Assembly: GCA_937995825.1 (NCBI GenBank)
Contig: CALKJO010000009.1
Span: forward strand, 310,001-374,000
DNA from: an uncultured Anaerolineae bacterium
GTDB taxonomy: Bacteria; Chloroflexota; Anaerolineae; Aggregatilineales; Phototrophicaceae
Direction of reading: 5' to 3'
Length of the DNA stretch: 64,000 nucleotides
Positions within the stretch are counted from its first letter, which is position 1. Every line of letters starts with the position of its first letter. The position numbers were made by a program, and so were the translations under genes. The notes beneath the pieces were generated by a model. It ran no database searches. It was not told the origin of the DNA and saw only the letters and a list, made by a program, of their open reading frames with translations. Positions 16,771-25,521 of this stretch are shown here, one piece after another.

Positions 16771-19212
16771 ATGATCACTTATGTTCTGATGATCCACCGC
16801 CAGCTTGCTTTCGCTGTCACTTTCAAACAAGCATTGGAGCGCGCAGGCGCGTTTCAAGTGCATCCCTTCACATCGCCTGACGATGCCATCGCCTACCTGA
16901 AAGACAATACACAGGACATCGCGCTGGTCGATTTCGGGTTTCCAGACGCGCCGTCGATCATTGTGGCGCTGCGCGCTCAGCAGCCTGATCTTGCTATCAT
17001 CGCAGCGCCAGCGCAGCCGGACAACGTGATGCGCGCGCTCAATTTACAGGGCGCGGTCAATGCGCGCTTCACTGCGCGTGAAGTGCTGCCGCTGCTCAAC
17101 GAGATCATGCTGATGCGCACAGGGCGCAGCAGTCAGCCATCAGGCGCAACTGTGCCGCTGCCCACCGGCGATCTGCCAGAACTGCCAACGACACAGCCGA
17201 AAAAATCGTCTGATGACGAAAGCCTAACGTCGCTGGTCGATAAGCTGTCGCGTCTACGTGAAGCGCCGCAGCACAAGCCGCTCACCCCGCGCCAAGAGCG
17301 CTTCGTCGAGTTCGTCCTCAACGATGGCATGGACGACATCTTCAGCGACATTGCCGAGAGAAAGCGCGCAGCGCCGATCAAGCCGGAAAATGTGCCGCCA
17401 CCATCGATACCGGAGTCGCCGCACGCCCCAGCAGACCGGCTTGCAGAAGAAGAACCGGAACTTCCAGCGTTTGATGAAAACGGCACGGTCAGCGACCTGG
17501 TCACTAGCGTCACCGACAAAAGCTTTCGCAATGTCATATCGATCATGCGCGGTGAGGATGAGCGGGTCGAAGAGGAGTCGAGCGGTATCCTGCGTTTCAG
17601 CGCTGAAGACATGGCAGGCGCCTTTTCGACCCAACGAGAAGATGCGCCGCCGCAGCCGGACAGGCTGCCCGAACGCAAATTCGAGTATGACTTTGATGAG
17701 ATGACTGCGCCGCAGGACGGTGACGCAGCGACAAAGCTGAAGACTGAACTGGATCGCGATCTGGAGCAGTATCTGGCATCATTGGAAGTGAACACGCCAG
17801 CGGTCGATGAACCGGTCAGCGAGCGCTTCCCATTCGAACGTCCGCCGCAGTTTTCGGACATGGACACGCCAGCGCGCATCATCCTTGAACAGACCCTCGG
17901 CGACTCGACGCAGATTGACTCGTTCTCAGTCTCGGAGCTGATCGCCAGCATCGAGGCGCAGCTCCCTGAAAACCGTCCGAAGGTGCAGCCGCTCCCATCA
18001 TGGCTGTTGGAGAGCGAGCAAAAAGCCGAGGATGTCGCGCGGTTCATCGAGGAACCGGATTTCCTGCCGGACACGCTGCCCGAAGCCGACCTGCTCGACG
18101 CTGTACAGCCACCTGAGTCGCTGCCCGAAAGCCCAGTCACCGAGCGTTTCAGCGATCAGGCAACCGTCATCTCTCAGCGTCAGCGGCTCGAGTCCGAGAC
18201 GATGGACGATGCCACCGAATGGCTTCAGCCCACTTCAGAAGTCTTCCCCGAAGCACCCTGGCTTGAGGAACCGCCCGCAGCCCCGATGCCCGTTGAAGCC
18301 GTGCCGGAGGCTCCGAAAGCCGCTGATGCAGCGAGCGGCGCTTTCACGCTAGCAGAACCGATCAGCGATCCGCATATCGCGCAGCTTGCGCTCAGCCTGA
18401 CTCAGGTCTCGCTTGAATTGACGGCACAGGCGGCACTGCTGGCGCGCAGCGGGCGAATCGTCGCCTATGCAGGCTCGATGGATCGCGTCGATATGGATGA
18501 GCTGCGCCGCGCGATTAATGACGATTGGGAGGCGCAGCCCCGCCAGGCACGCATCCGCATGGTGACGATTGAGAACGCGGGCAAGGAATACATGCTGTAT
18601 TCCAAGCTGACCGATGACGGCTTTACTCTCTCGCTGATCTTCACGGGCGCAACACCGCTGCGCGACATCCGCAAGCAGAGCAAGCGTCTGCTCGATGCGC
18701 TGGAAGCCGTGCCTGATCAGCCTGCAGGAACGACCGCTCCAGAAGACGCGCCAACGCAGGATGCGCCCAAAGGTGTGACTGAGCTGCCGACCGAAGAGGC
18801 GCTCACCCCAGAGGAACGCGCCGCTATCAGCGCGGCAGCCAACGCCAATAGCGAGATGATGACGGCATACGCGGTGGTCTGGCTGCTGCGCGATCCCGCG
18901 AGCAGTCTGGACGTGGCGACCAGCAGCGCGATCATCAGCGGGATGAACATTCAGCTCACTGAGCGCGCCTGGCAAATCCAGGATTTACAGGCAAAAGAAG
19001 ACTTTGTATATCTGCTGGCGAACATTCCGGGCGACATCCCGCCGTATGAAATCGTGCGCGACCTCAAACGGCGCTCCGCCGAGATCGCGCACCGCCAGAA
19101 TCCCACGCTGAAACCGGATACGCTCTGGGCGGATGGCTATCTGGTCGTCACGCCGGGGCGTCAGCTCGATGCAGACGAGATTCAGCAGTTCATCAACTTC
19201 GAACGGATGTGA
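16771..19212 (+). CDS. Receiver-like / Roadblock-like protein ending in a dead IS200-type transposase fold
   Basis: An 813-residue cytoplasmic protein. Residues 1-120 resemble a response-regulator receiver; the Asp in Leu-Val-Asp-Phe is kept but the acidic pair is missing. Residues 125-530 are acidic, Pro-rich and probably disordered. Residues 534-647 resemble a Roadblock/LC7 domain. Residues 680-813 follow the order of the IS200/IS605 Y1 transposase: a start like Tyr-x-x-Val-Trp, an Asp-x-Val-x-Leu-Leu strand, the Pro-x-Glu-Ile-Val-Arg-x-Leu-Lys helix, Leu-Trp-x-x-Gly-Tyr and a final helix. All three catalytic positions appear changed: the HUH pair reads Phe745-Val-Tyr747 and the last-helix Tyr is Phe807. 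The domain is thus expected to be inactive, perhaps a nucleic-acid or protein-binding module. The gene overlaps or abuts polA. Confidence 0.65.
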   Translation: MITYVLMIHRQLAFAVTFKQALERAGAFQVHPFTSPDDAIAYLKDNTQDIALVDFGFPDAPSIIVALRAQQPDLAIIAAPAQPDNVMRALNLQGAVNARFTAREVLPLLNEIMLMRTGRSSQPSGATVPLPTGDLPELPTTQPKKSSDDESLTSLVDKLSRLREAPQHKPLTPRQERFVEFVLNDGMDDIFSDIAERKRAAPIKPENVPPPSIPESPHAPADRLAEEEPELPAFDENGTVSDLVTSVTDKSFRNVISIMRGEDERVEEESSGILRFSAEDMAGAFSTQREDAPPQPDRLPERKFEYDFDEMTAPQDGDAATKLKTELDRDLEQYLASLEVNTPAVDEPVSERFPFERPPQFSDMDTPARIILEQTLGDSTQIDSFSVSELIASIEAQLPENRPKVQPLPSWLLESEQKAEDVARFIEEPDFLPDTLPEADLLDAVQPPESLPESPVTERFSDQATVISQRQRLESETMDDATEWLQPTSEVFPEAPWLEEPPAAPMPVEAVPEAPKAADAASGAFTLAEPISDPHIAQLALSLTQVSLELTAQAALLARSGRIVAYAGSMDRVDMDELRRAINDDWEAQPRQARIRMVTIENAGKEYMLYSKLTDDGFTLSLIFTGATPLRDIRKQSKRLLDALEAVPDQPAGTTAPEDAPTQDAPKGVTELPTEEALTPEERAAISAAANANSEMMTAYAVVWLLRDPASSLDVATSSAIISGMNIQLTERAWQIQDLQAKEDFVYLLANIPGDIPPYEIVRDLKRRSAEIAHRQNPTLKPDTLWADGYLVVTPGRQLDADEIQQFINFERM

Positions 19213-19214
19213 CA

Positions 19215-22079
19215 ATGGCAGAACGCCCGATGCTCTATCTGCTGGATGGTCACGCGCTCGCTTATCGCCATCACTTCGCCATGATCACGCGCCCGCTGAC
19301 CCAAGCCAGAACGGGCGAGATCGTCAGCGCAGTTTTCGGGTTCAGCCGCACACTGCTCGAACTGCTAGAGCGTGAGCGCCCGTACTATCTGGCAGTCGCC
19401 TTCGATGAAGGACTCACCGGGCGCGATCAGCTCTACCCTGACTACAAAGGCACACGCGAAAAAATGCCCGATGATCTGGCGGCGCAAATGAGCCGGATTC
19501 AGCAGGTAGTGCGCGCTTTCAACATCCCGATTCTATCCTTGCCCGGCTATGAAGCCGATGATGTCATGGGGACGATTGCAGCGCAGGCGGAAAAGCAGGA
19601 TGTGTTCACGCGCATCGTCACCGGCGACCGCGACCTGCTTCAACTGCTGACCGCGCATATCAGCGTGCGCTTCTCGTCCACAAAAGCGGGCGCAGGCGAT
19701 GAGGTCTATGAGCCGGAGCGCTTTCGCGCCGAATATGGCTTTGAGCCGATCCACCTCACCGATTACAAAGGCTTAGTCGGCGATACGTCGGACAATATCC
19801 CCGGCGTGCGCGGCATTGGCGATAAGACCGCGCGGACGCTGCTTCAGCAATATGGCGATCTAGAGCGGATTTACGAAAATATCGATCTGATCAAAGGGGC
19901 ACTTCGGCAAAAACTGATCGATGGGCGTGAGCTGGCATTCCTGAGCCGAGAACTGGCGACGATCCATCGGGACGCGCCGATCACGCTCGACCTCAATGCC
20001 TGTGTCGCTCATGAATTCGATCACGCGGCGGTCGAGGCGCTGTTCCGCGAGCTGGAATTCGGCAGCTTGTTCAAATCCCTTGATCGGCTGCGCGAAAGAC
20101 AGACTCAGCCAACGTCACAACCTGCCGCTCAGATGGAGCGCGAACAAGCAAAGATAGAACGGACGCAGCAGTTGAACCTGTTTGAGATGGCTGTGCCGGT
20201 CGATCCGCTGCCTGGCACGACCACCGTGATCGTGGACACACCGGACAAGCTGCGCGCTCTGACAGCGCGGCTTGAGACGGCGGCGATGATCGCGTTCGAC
20301 ACCGAAACCACCAGCACAAGCCATGTCTTCGCCGATCTAGTCGGCATTTCGCTGGCGGTCGATGCACAGACCAGCTATTACATCCCGCTGGGACATCGCA
20401 AAGGCGCTCAACTGCCCATCGAAGCTGTGCTAAACGCGCTGCGCCCTACTATGACAAACCCCAATATCCCAAAGGCGGCGCACAATGCGCTGTTCGACTT
20501 CGCCATGCTGCGGCGTTACGGGCTGGAAGTCGCGCCGATTGGCTGCGACACAATGGTTGCAAAATGGCTGCTCGACCCGAATGATGGCGAAAATGTGCGC
20601 GGCAATCTGGGGCTGAAGCGGCTGGCGCGCATCGAACTGAACATCGACATGACACCCATTGAACGGCTGATCGGCGCGGGCAGGAACCAGATCACGATGG
20701 ATCAGGTCAGCATCGAATGCGCAGCGAATTATGCCGCTGCCGATGCCTTGGTCACATGGCAGCTTGTCCCCAAGATGACCGAAAAGCTCGCCGCAGAGCC
20801 GCAGCAGGAGCGCGATCCGCTGTGGGGAACGGACAACCCGCCGACCCTGACCGACCTGTTTCACACGCTTGAGCTGCCGCTGATCCCGGTGCTGGCGTCA
20901 ATGGAGCTGACCGGCGTCCTGCTCGATACGGCGCACCTGGCGAAAATGAGCCGTGAGCTTGGCGAGTCGGTCGCCGCGCTGGAGCGCGAGATTCACGCGC
21001 TGGCGGGCAAAACTTTCAACGTCAACAGCCCGAAGCAGATGAATGAAGTGCTGTTTGAGCATCTCAAACTGAAAGCCGAAGGCGTTCGCAAGACTTCGCT
21101 CGGCTTTTCAACCGCCGCCGATGTGCTGGAAAATCTGCGCGGCGCGCATCCAATCGTCAATAAAATCCTCGAATACCGCGAGCTGGTCAAGCTGAAAGGG
21201 ACGTATATTGACGCGCTTCCCAACCTGATCAATCCGGTCAGCGGGCGCGTCCACACCAGCTACAACCAGACTGGAACCAGCACCGGACGCATTTCCAGCA
21301 GCGATCCGAATTTGCAGAATATCCCGATCCGCACTGAGACCGGTCGCGCTGTGCGCGCCGCGTTCATCGCGCCGGAGGGCTGGCGGCTGCTGTCGGTCGA
21401 TTACAGCCAAGTCGAGCTGCGCATCCTAGCGCATATCAGCCAGGAGCCAACGCTGCTGACCGCCTTTGCCGAAGGTCAGGACATTCACGCCGCAACCGCC
21501 GCTGTCATTTACAACGTGCCGACGACGGCGGTCACCAAAGAACAGCGCATCTTCGCCAAGCGGGTCAATTTTGGGATTCTCTACGGCATGGGCGCGTTTC
21601 GGCTGGCGCGCGACAGCGATCTGACGCTGGCGGAAGCGCGTAAGTTCATCGAGACCTATTTCGAACGGCTGCCCGGCGTCCAGCGCTATATCGAAGGCGC
21701 TAAAGCGCTGGCGCGGTCGCAGGGCTACCTGACGACGCTCTTCGGGCGGCGCAGGCGCTTCCCCGGCATCCACTCGTCGCGCGCCAGCGATGTCGCGGCG
21801 GCAGAGCGCGAAGCGATCAACATGCCGATTCAAGGGACAGCGGCGGACATCATGAAACGCGCTATGATCGATCTCTATGCAGCGCTGCAAAAAAGCAACC
21901 GCCGCGCCCGCCTGCTCTTGCAGGTGCATGACGAATTGGTGCTGGAAGTCCCTGAGGAAGAACTCGCAGACACCGCGGCGCTGGTGGTGCGCGTGATGGA
22001 GAATGCCGCGGCGCTGGCTGCGCCGCTGAAGGCGAATGCCCAAGCAGGGGTCAACTGGCGCGATGTCGCGCCGCTGTGA
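19215..22079 (+). CDS. polA: DNA polymerase I
   Basis: Repair and Okazaki-fragment polymerase. The 954-residue protein has all three domains. The 5'-3' FEN-type nuclease spans about residues 1-290. The 3'-5' exonuclease (about 335-520) has its three motifs intact: Asp362-x-Glu364, Asn-x-x-Phe-Asp and Tyr-x-x-x-Asp, so it should proofread. The polymerase domain (about 550-954) has motif A Asp729-Tyr-Ser, motif B Arg-x-x-x-Lys-x-x-x-Phe-Gly-x-x-Tyr-Gly and motif C His-Asp906-Glu. ATG 19215 is two bases after the preceding stop; a GTG at 19209 overlapping that stop is an alternative. Coupling to the upstream signalling gene is likely. Confidence 0.95.
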   Translation: MAERPMLYLLDGHALAYRHHFAMITRPLTQARTGEIVSAVFGFSRTLLELLERERPYYLAVAFDEGLTGRDQLYPDYKGTREKMPDDLAAQMSRIQQVVRAFNIPILSLPGYEADDVMGTIAAQAEKQDVFTRIVTGDRDLLQLLTAHISVRFSSTKAGAGDEVYEPERFRAEYGFEPIHLTDYKGLVGDTSDNIPGVRGIGDKTARTLLQQYGDLERIYENIDLIKGALRQKLIDGRELAFLSRELATIHRDAPITLDLNACVAHEFDHAAVEALFRELEFGSLFKSLDRLRERQTQPTSQPAAQMEREQAKIERTQQLNLFEMAVPVDPLPGTTTVIVDTPDKLRALTARLETAAMIAFDTETTSTSHVFADLVGISLAVDAQTSYYIPLGHRKGAQLPIEAVLNALRPTMTNPNIPKAAHNALFDFAMLRRYGLEVAPIGCDTMVAKWLLDPNDGENVRGNLGLKRLARIELNIDMTPIERLIGAGRNQITMDQVSIECAANYAAADALVTWQLVPKMTEKLAAEPQQERDPLWGTDNPPTLTDLFHTLELPLIPVLASMELTGVLLDTAHLAKMSRELGESVAALEREIHALAGKTFNVNSPKQMNEVLFEHLKLKAEGVRKTSLGFSTAADVLENLRGAHPIVNKILEYRELVKLKGTYIDALPNLINPVSGRVHTSYNQTGTSTGRISSSDPNLQNIPIRTETGRAVRAAFIAPEGWRLLSVDYSQVELRILAHISQEPTLLTAFAEGQDIHAATAAVIYNVPTTAVTKEQRIFAKRVNFGILYGMGAFRLARDSDLTLAEARKFIETYFERLPGVQRYIEGAKALARSQGYLTTLFGRRRRFPGIHSSRASDVAAAEREAINMPIQGTAADIMKRAMIDLYAALQKSNRRARLLLQVHDELVLEVPEEELADTAALVVRVMENAAALAAPLKANAQAGVNWRDVAPL

Positions 22080-22722
22080 CTAAGGCTGATCTTCGAGCCG
22101 CGCCCTGACGAAAGCTGCAATTTCGGCAAGATCGGGCGCTTTCTTCGACCAAACACGCTTAACAGGCAGGACAAATCCCGGCAGAAGCGGCGTTGAATAA
22201 CTCCCGTTTTGATCGGGGAACTGCCGCGCATATTTGCCCTGTTCATTCAGCCGATAGAAACTGCTGATTTCGCTATCCGGGTTAAACAACCAGTATTCGG
22301 TGACTCCAGCCACTTCATACTCAAGGAATTTGACGCGGTAATCGCGCTCTGCGCTCTCTAGGGACACGATCTCAATGCAAAATGTCAGCAGCGCCTTCAA
22401 CGTGCGTGTCTTTCACGCGGTCTTTATTCGCATTCAGAACGACCATTAGATCGGGTTCCCGATTTCTGTCCTGCGCAGTCATCTTCAGCAGGAATGGCTG
22501 CGTAAATACCTGCCCGATCTCGCGCAGATTGAAATAGGCGGTGAGATATGCCCAGAGGTGGCTGTTGGAAAAATAATGCGCCAGGGTTACCGGAGACGTT
22601 TTGATCAGTTCGCCTTCAACCCACTCGTAACCCTGCTCAGCATACGCTGCCAGATACACTGCCTCACTGACATAGCGCGAGGTCTGCTGATCGGCTGAAG
22701 CGCGCAGATCGTGAAGAGTCAT
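22080..22722 (-). pseudogene. Uma2/DUF820-family nuclease-like gene with a frameshift
   Basis: Two overlapping minus-strand frames form one Uma2-type protein. The first (from ATG 22722) holds residues up to Arg-Glu-Pro-Asp-Leu and Glu-Gly-Ala-Ala-Asp-Ile; the second continues with Ile-Glu-Ile-Val-Ser and the Tyr-Arg-x-Lys-Phe-x-Glu-Tyr motif that carries the Lys of the PD-(D/E)XK-like fold. Dropping one base from the four-base A run at 22379-22382 joins them into a 213-residue protein with no other lesion. So this is a recent frameshift or a sequencing error. Uma2 genes are common and multicopy in Chloroflexota and cyanobacteria with unsettled function. It converges with polA with no gap. Confidence 0.8.
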
Positions 22723-22734
22723 CCTGGTTTCCTC

Positions 22735-24579
22735 TTACCCTCCGGGCGGACGGAGAAAATAAGCCTCATCGCCTGGCTCATCGTCAAGGGGATTGTCCTC
22801 AAATGCCGGCGCAGAACGACGCGGGGCAAAGGTTTCCGGGTTGAGCATCGACAGGCTTTCAGGTGAGGTCAGCGGCAGCGTGAAGTAAACCGCTGTCCCT
22901 TTGGTCACGTCGCTCTTGATCTGAATCCGCCCCCCATGCGACTCGATGATGTCTTTGGCGACAGTCAAGCCCTGACCCGTCCCCGGAACGCGGATCGCGC
23001 GCCCGTTCTGCGCGATGGGATTGCCCCTGAAAAAGCGTTCAAAGACCTGTGGCAGTTCATCCGGTGCAATCCCCACGCCGTTATCGCGGATGCGCAGACG
23101 CGCCATGCCATCCTCTTCACCCTTGATCTCCAGTGAGACCGTGCCGCCAGGAGGCGTATACTTGATCGCATTATCAATCAGGTTGCCGATTGCCCAGCGC
23201 AGACGGCGCTCATCTCCCAGCACATACAGCCCACTGCGCTCAACCTGAACTTGCAGCTTGAGATTCGCTGCCTGCGCCACCTGCCGCCACTCGTTGGCAA
23301 CCGCCCAGATCAGCGTTTCCAGTGGAATCGCCCGCTGCACGCGCTTAAGCGCCCGTGTGTCGATGTCCGCGCTCAGTTCACGCATCTCGACGATCAGCTT
23401 TTGCAGCGCGACCGCGTGGCGCGCGATCTCTTTGGCAAATGAGGACAGCGCGCCCAACTCGCTCACAGAGCGCGTCTGCGTCACTTCCGCCAGCGGACGC
23501 TGCACTTCCTCGGACATGCGTTTCAACAGCGCTTCGCGAGCGCGCTCACGGCGCACATCATCGGTGATGTCGCGCAGCAGCGCCACCTTGCCGACCCGCT
23601 GATTAGAAAATGAGGTGACCGCCGCAACCTGCGCGCTCAGCATCCGCCCATTGACTTCAACGCGGGTCGGGTTGCCAAGCGCATACAAGCCCGGCGCAAG
23701 CGCCGGTCCGAGCGTGTCGGTAACTACTGACGTCAGCTCTTCCACGCCGCCGCCGCGCAACCCATGCGAACCGAGCAGTTCTTTAGCGCGTTCGTTGGTG
23801 AAGACGACGCGCCCATCCGAGTCCTGCACAATCACCCCATCCGGCAGCATTTCAAGGACGGCGGTCAGATGCGCGATCTCGCGCCGCTGCCGCCGCAGCG
23901 ATAGACGCAGCGAGTCGTGGTGCTTCTGTACATACTCCGTATAGCGATCCAGCGCCCAGCCTATTGCGCCGATCTCATCGCTCGGAGTCATGTTGGTGCG
24001 CGCAATCGAGCCGCCGTTCGCAAGCGCCTCCGCTGTACGGCGCACACGGTTAGCGCGCCCGATCACGCGCCATTCCAGCAGCAGCACCGCCGCGATCACG
24101 ACGAGACCCGCCGCCAGCCCTGCCATCAATGCACTTGTGCTGCGGGCGGCATCGGCATGGGGAAGAGCGGACTTCGGCAGCAGCACGCGGATGCTTCGTC
24201 CACCGTCAAGCGGAATCGTCGCGCTCAGATAGGCAGACTCATCAAGGATCGGAGGAGCATTTTCCGCAGTGTGCAGCGTCCACGCTTCAGGCGCGCCATC
24301 ACGACCAAACAAGATCAGCTCGATTACGCCGGACGGCTTCAGATCATTGAGAATGAGCGCAGCCTCAGGCGGCAGGAATGCCAAGCGCGTTTCCACTTCC
24401 GACCGATAGCCAGCCAGCAGATTCTGCGCCAGATCGCTGGACAGGTTGGGAGTCAGGTTGTAAGTGATCAGCATGACTGCGATGATCGCCGCGATCACCA
24501 GCGGTATCAGCAGTTGCCAGCGCAGCGAGACATCAACACCGTCACGCTTCTGGGCTCGGGTAGGCTGTTGTTCGCTCAT
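22735..24579 (-). CDS. Membrane sensor kinase with Glu in place of the phospho-acceptor His
   Basis: A 614-residue membrane protein: helix one (about 20-40), an external sensor region (about 42-145), helix two (about 150-172), HAMP (about 175-225), a PAS domain (about 245-340), a dimerisation region and a HATPase domain (about 430-575). ATP-site motifs are intact (Asn-Leu-Ile-Asp-Asn, Asp-Asn-Gly-Val-Gly-Ile, Gly-Thr-Gly-Gln-Gly-Leu). The H-box reads Met-Ser-Glu-Glu-Val-Gln-Arg-Pro-Leu, with Glu357 where the phosphorylated His belongs. The soluble kinase at 39.4 kb is a clear paralog with a normal H-box. The protein may be a pseudokinase or act through a partner. ATG 24579 has an AGGAT site; the longer TTG frame is less likely. 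Confidence 0.82.
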   Translation of the reverse strand: MSEQQPTRAQKRDGVDVSLRWQLLIPLVIAAIIAVMLITYNLTPNLSSDLAQNLLAGYRSEVETRLAFLPPEAALILNDLKPSGVIELILFGRDGAPEAWTLHTAENAPPILDESAYLSATIPLDGGRSIRVLLPKSALPHADAARSTSALMAGLAAGLVVIAAVLLLEWRVIGRANRVRRTAEALANGGSIARTNMTPSDEIGAIGWALDRYTEYVQKHHDSLRLSLRRQRREIAHLTAVLEMLPDGVIVQDSDGRVVFTNERAKELLGSHGLRGGGVEELTSVVTDTLGPALAPGLYALGNPTRVEVNGRMLSAQVAAVTSFSNQRVGKVALLRDITDDVRRERAREALLKRMSEEVQRPLAEVTQTRSVSELGALSSFAKEIARHAVALQKLIVEMRELSADIDTRALKRVQRAIPLETLIWAVANEWRQVAQAANLKLQVQVERSGLYVLGDERRLRWAIGNLIDNAIKYTPPGGTVSLEIKGEEDGMARLRIRDNGVGIAPDELPQVFERFFRGNPIAQNGRAIRVPGTGQGLTVAKDIIESHGGRIQIKSDVTKGTAVYFTLPLTSPESLSMLNPETFAPRRSAPAFEDNPLDDEPGDEAYFLRPPGG

Positions 24580-24786
24580 TGCGTTATCATCCTGAAGCAA
24601 GCTTATTTACGGAGTTTGAACAATCATACCACAGCACGAACAGGCGGGCATGACTGCCAAGAGTCATATTAACGCTCTTCCCGATAAACCTTCACGGCAT
24701 GTTTACCCGAATATGAGAAAAATTTAGCATCATGTTTGTTACGATTGACCGCTGGCATTCTAATTGGCTCAAAAACGAGGCAGAGC

Positions 24787-25521
24787 ATGAGCGAAATCAC
24801 CCTTACCGGACGCGCCGATCTGCATATCCATACGACAGCAAGCGATGGCATTCACACGGTTCGACAGGTGCTTGATCATACTGCACGCATGAACACGCTG
24901 GATGTAATCGCTATCACCGATCATGACTGTCTCGATGCCAGTCTATGGGCATATCATCATCGCCACCAGTACGCATTCGACATCGTGCCAGGTCTGGAAG
25001 TGACTTCGGTCGATGGGCATGTGCTGGCGCTTTGGGTCACAGCGCCGATTCCAAAATTCCTGTCCCTGAAAGAAACCGTCGCCGCGATCCATGAACAGGG
25101 CGGGATCGCAGTGCTGGCGCATCCTTTAGAACTGACCATTGCTCCGCACACCGTCTGGCGCTACTTGACGCAGCCCGAGGTGTTATTAGATGCGGGCGTG
25201 GACGCAGTGGAGATATTCAACGCAGGCGCGTTCACCGTCGGCTGCAACCAACTGGCGAAAATCGCGTATCGAAACGAACAGATTCCTCAGTTGGGAGGCA
25301 GCGACTCGCACATGTGCGCCACGATTGGCAAAGGGGTCACACGCTTTCATGGACGCACAGCAGCAGAACTGCGCGAGTCAATTGCGAACGGATTAACGTC
25401 TGCTGAGGGAATGCGATGGGGAATAACCGCTTATTTGAGGCTTTCGCGCAGTTTCATCCGGCGCAAGCTGACCGAATCTTCAACGGAGAAGCAGCGCTCC
25501 GTCCACCAGACGCCAGCGTGA
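24787..25521 (+). CDS. PHP-domain metal-dependent phosphoesterase
   Basis: A 244-residue cytoplasmic hydrolase. The PHP metal ligands are visible: Asp-Leu-His-Ile-His near residue 12, Thr-Asp-His-Asp near 46, a Glu after Val-Pro-Gly-Leu, Ala-His-Pro near 118 and Ser-Asp-Ser-His near 175. The family includes histidinol-phosphatase and the nucleotide phosphoesterase YciV/RNase AM. The short form with this motif order matches stand-alone PHP phosphoesterases, but the substrate cannot be told. ATG 24787 follows GAGGCAG and replaces a longer frame from 24736. Its stop overlaps the GTG start of the glycosyltransferase by four bases. Confidence 0.85.
   Translation: MSEITLTGRADLHIHTTASDGIHTVRQVLDHTARMNTLDVIAITDHDCLDASLWAYHHRHQYAFDIVPGLEVTSVDGHVLALWVTAPIPKFLSLKETVAAIHEQGGIAVLAHPLELTIAPHTVWRYLTQPEVLLDAGVDAVEIFNAGAFTVGCNQLAKIAYRNEQIPQLGGSDSHMCATIGKGVTRFHGRTAAELRESIANGLTSAEGMRWGITAYLRLSRSFIRRKLTESSTEKQRSVHQTPA

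Noticed and set aside
20289-20780. Suspicion that the PolA proofreading domain is degenerate
   Set aside because: Asp-x-Glu, Asn-x-x-Phe-Asp and Tyr-x-x-x-Asp are all present, so proofreading is likely intact.
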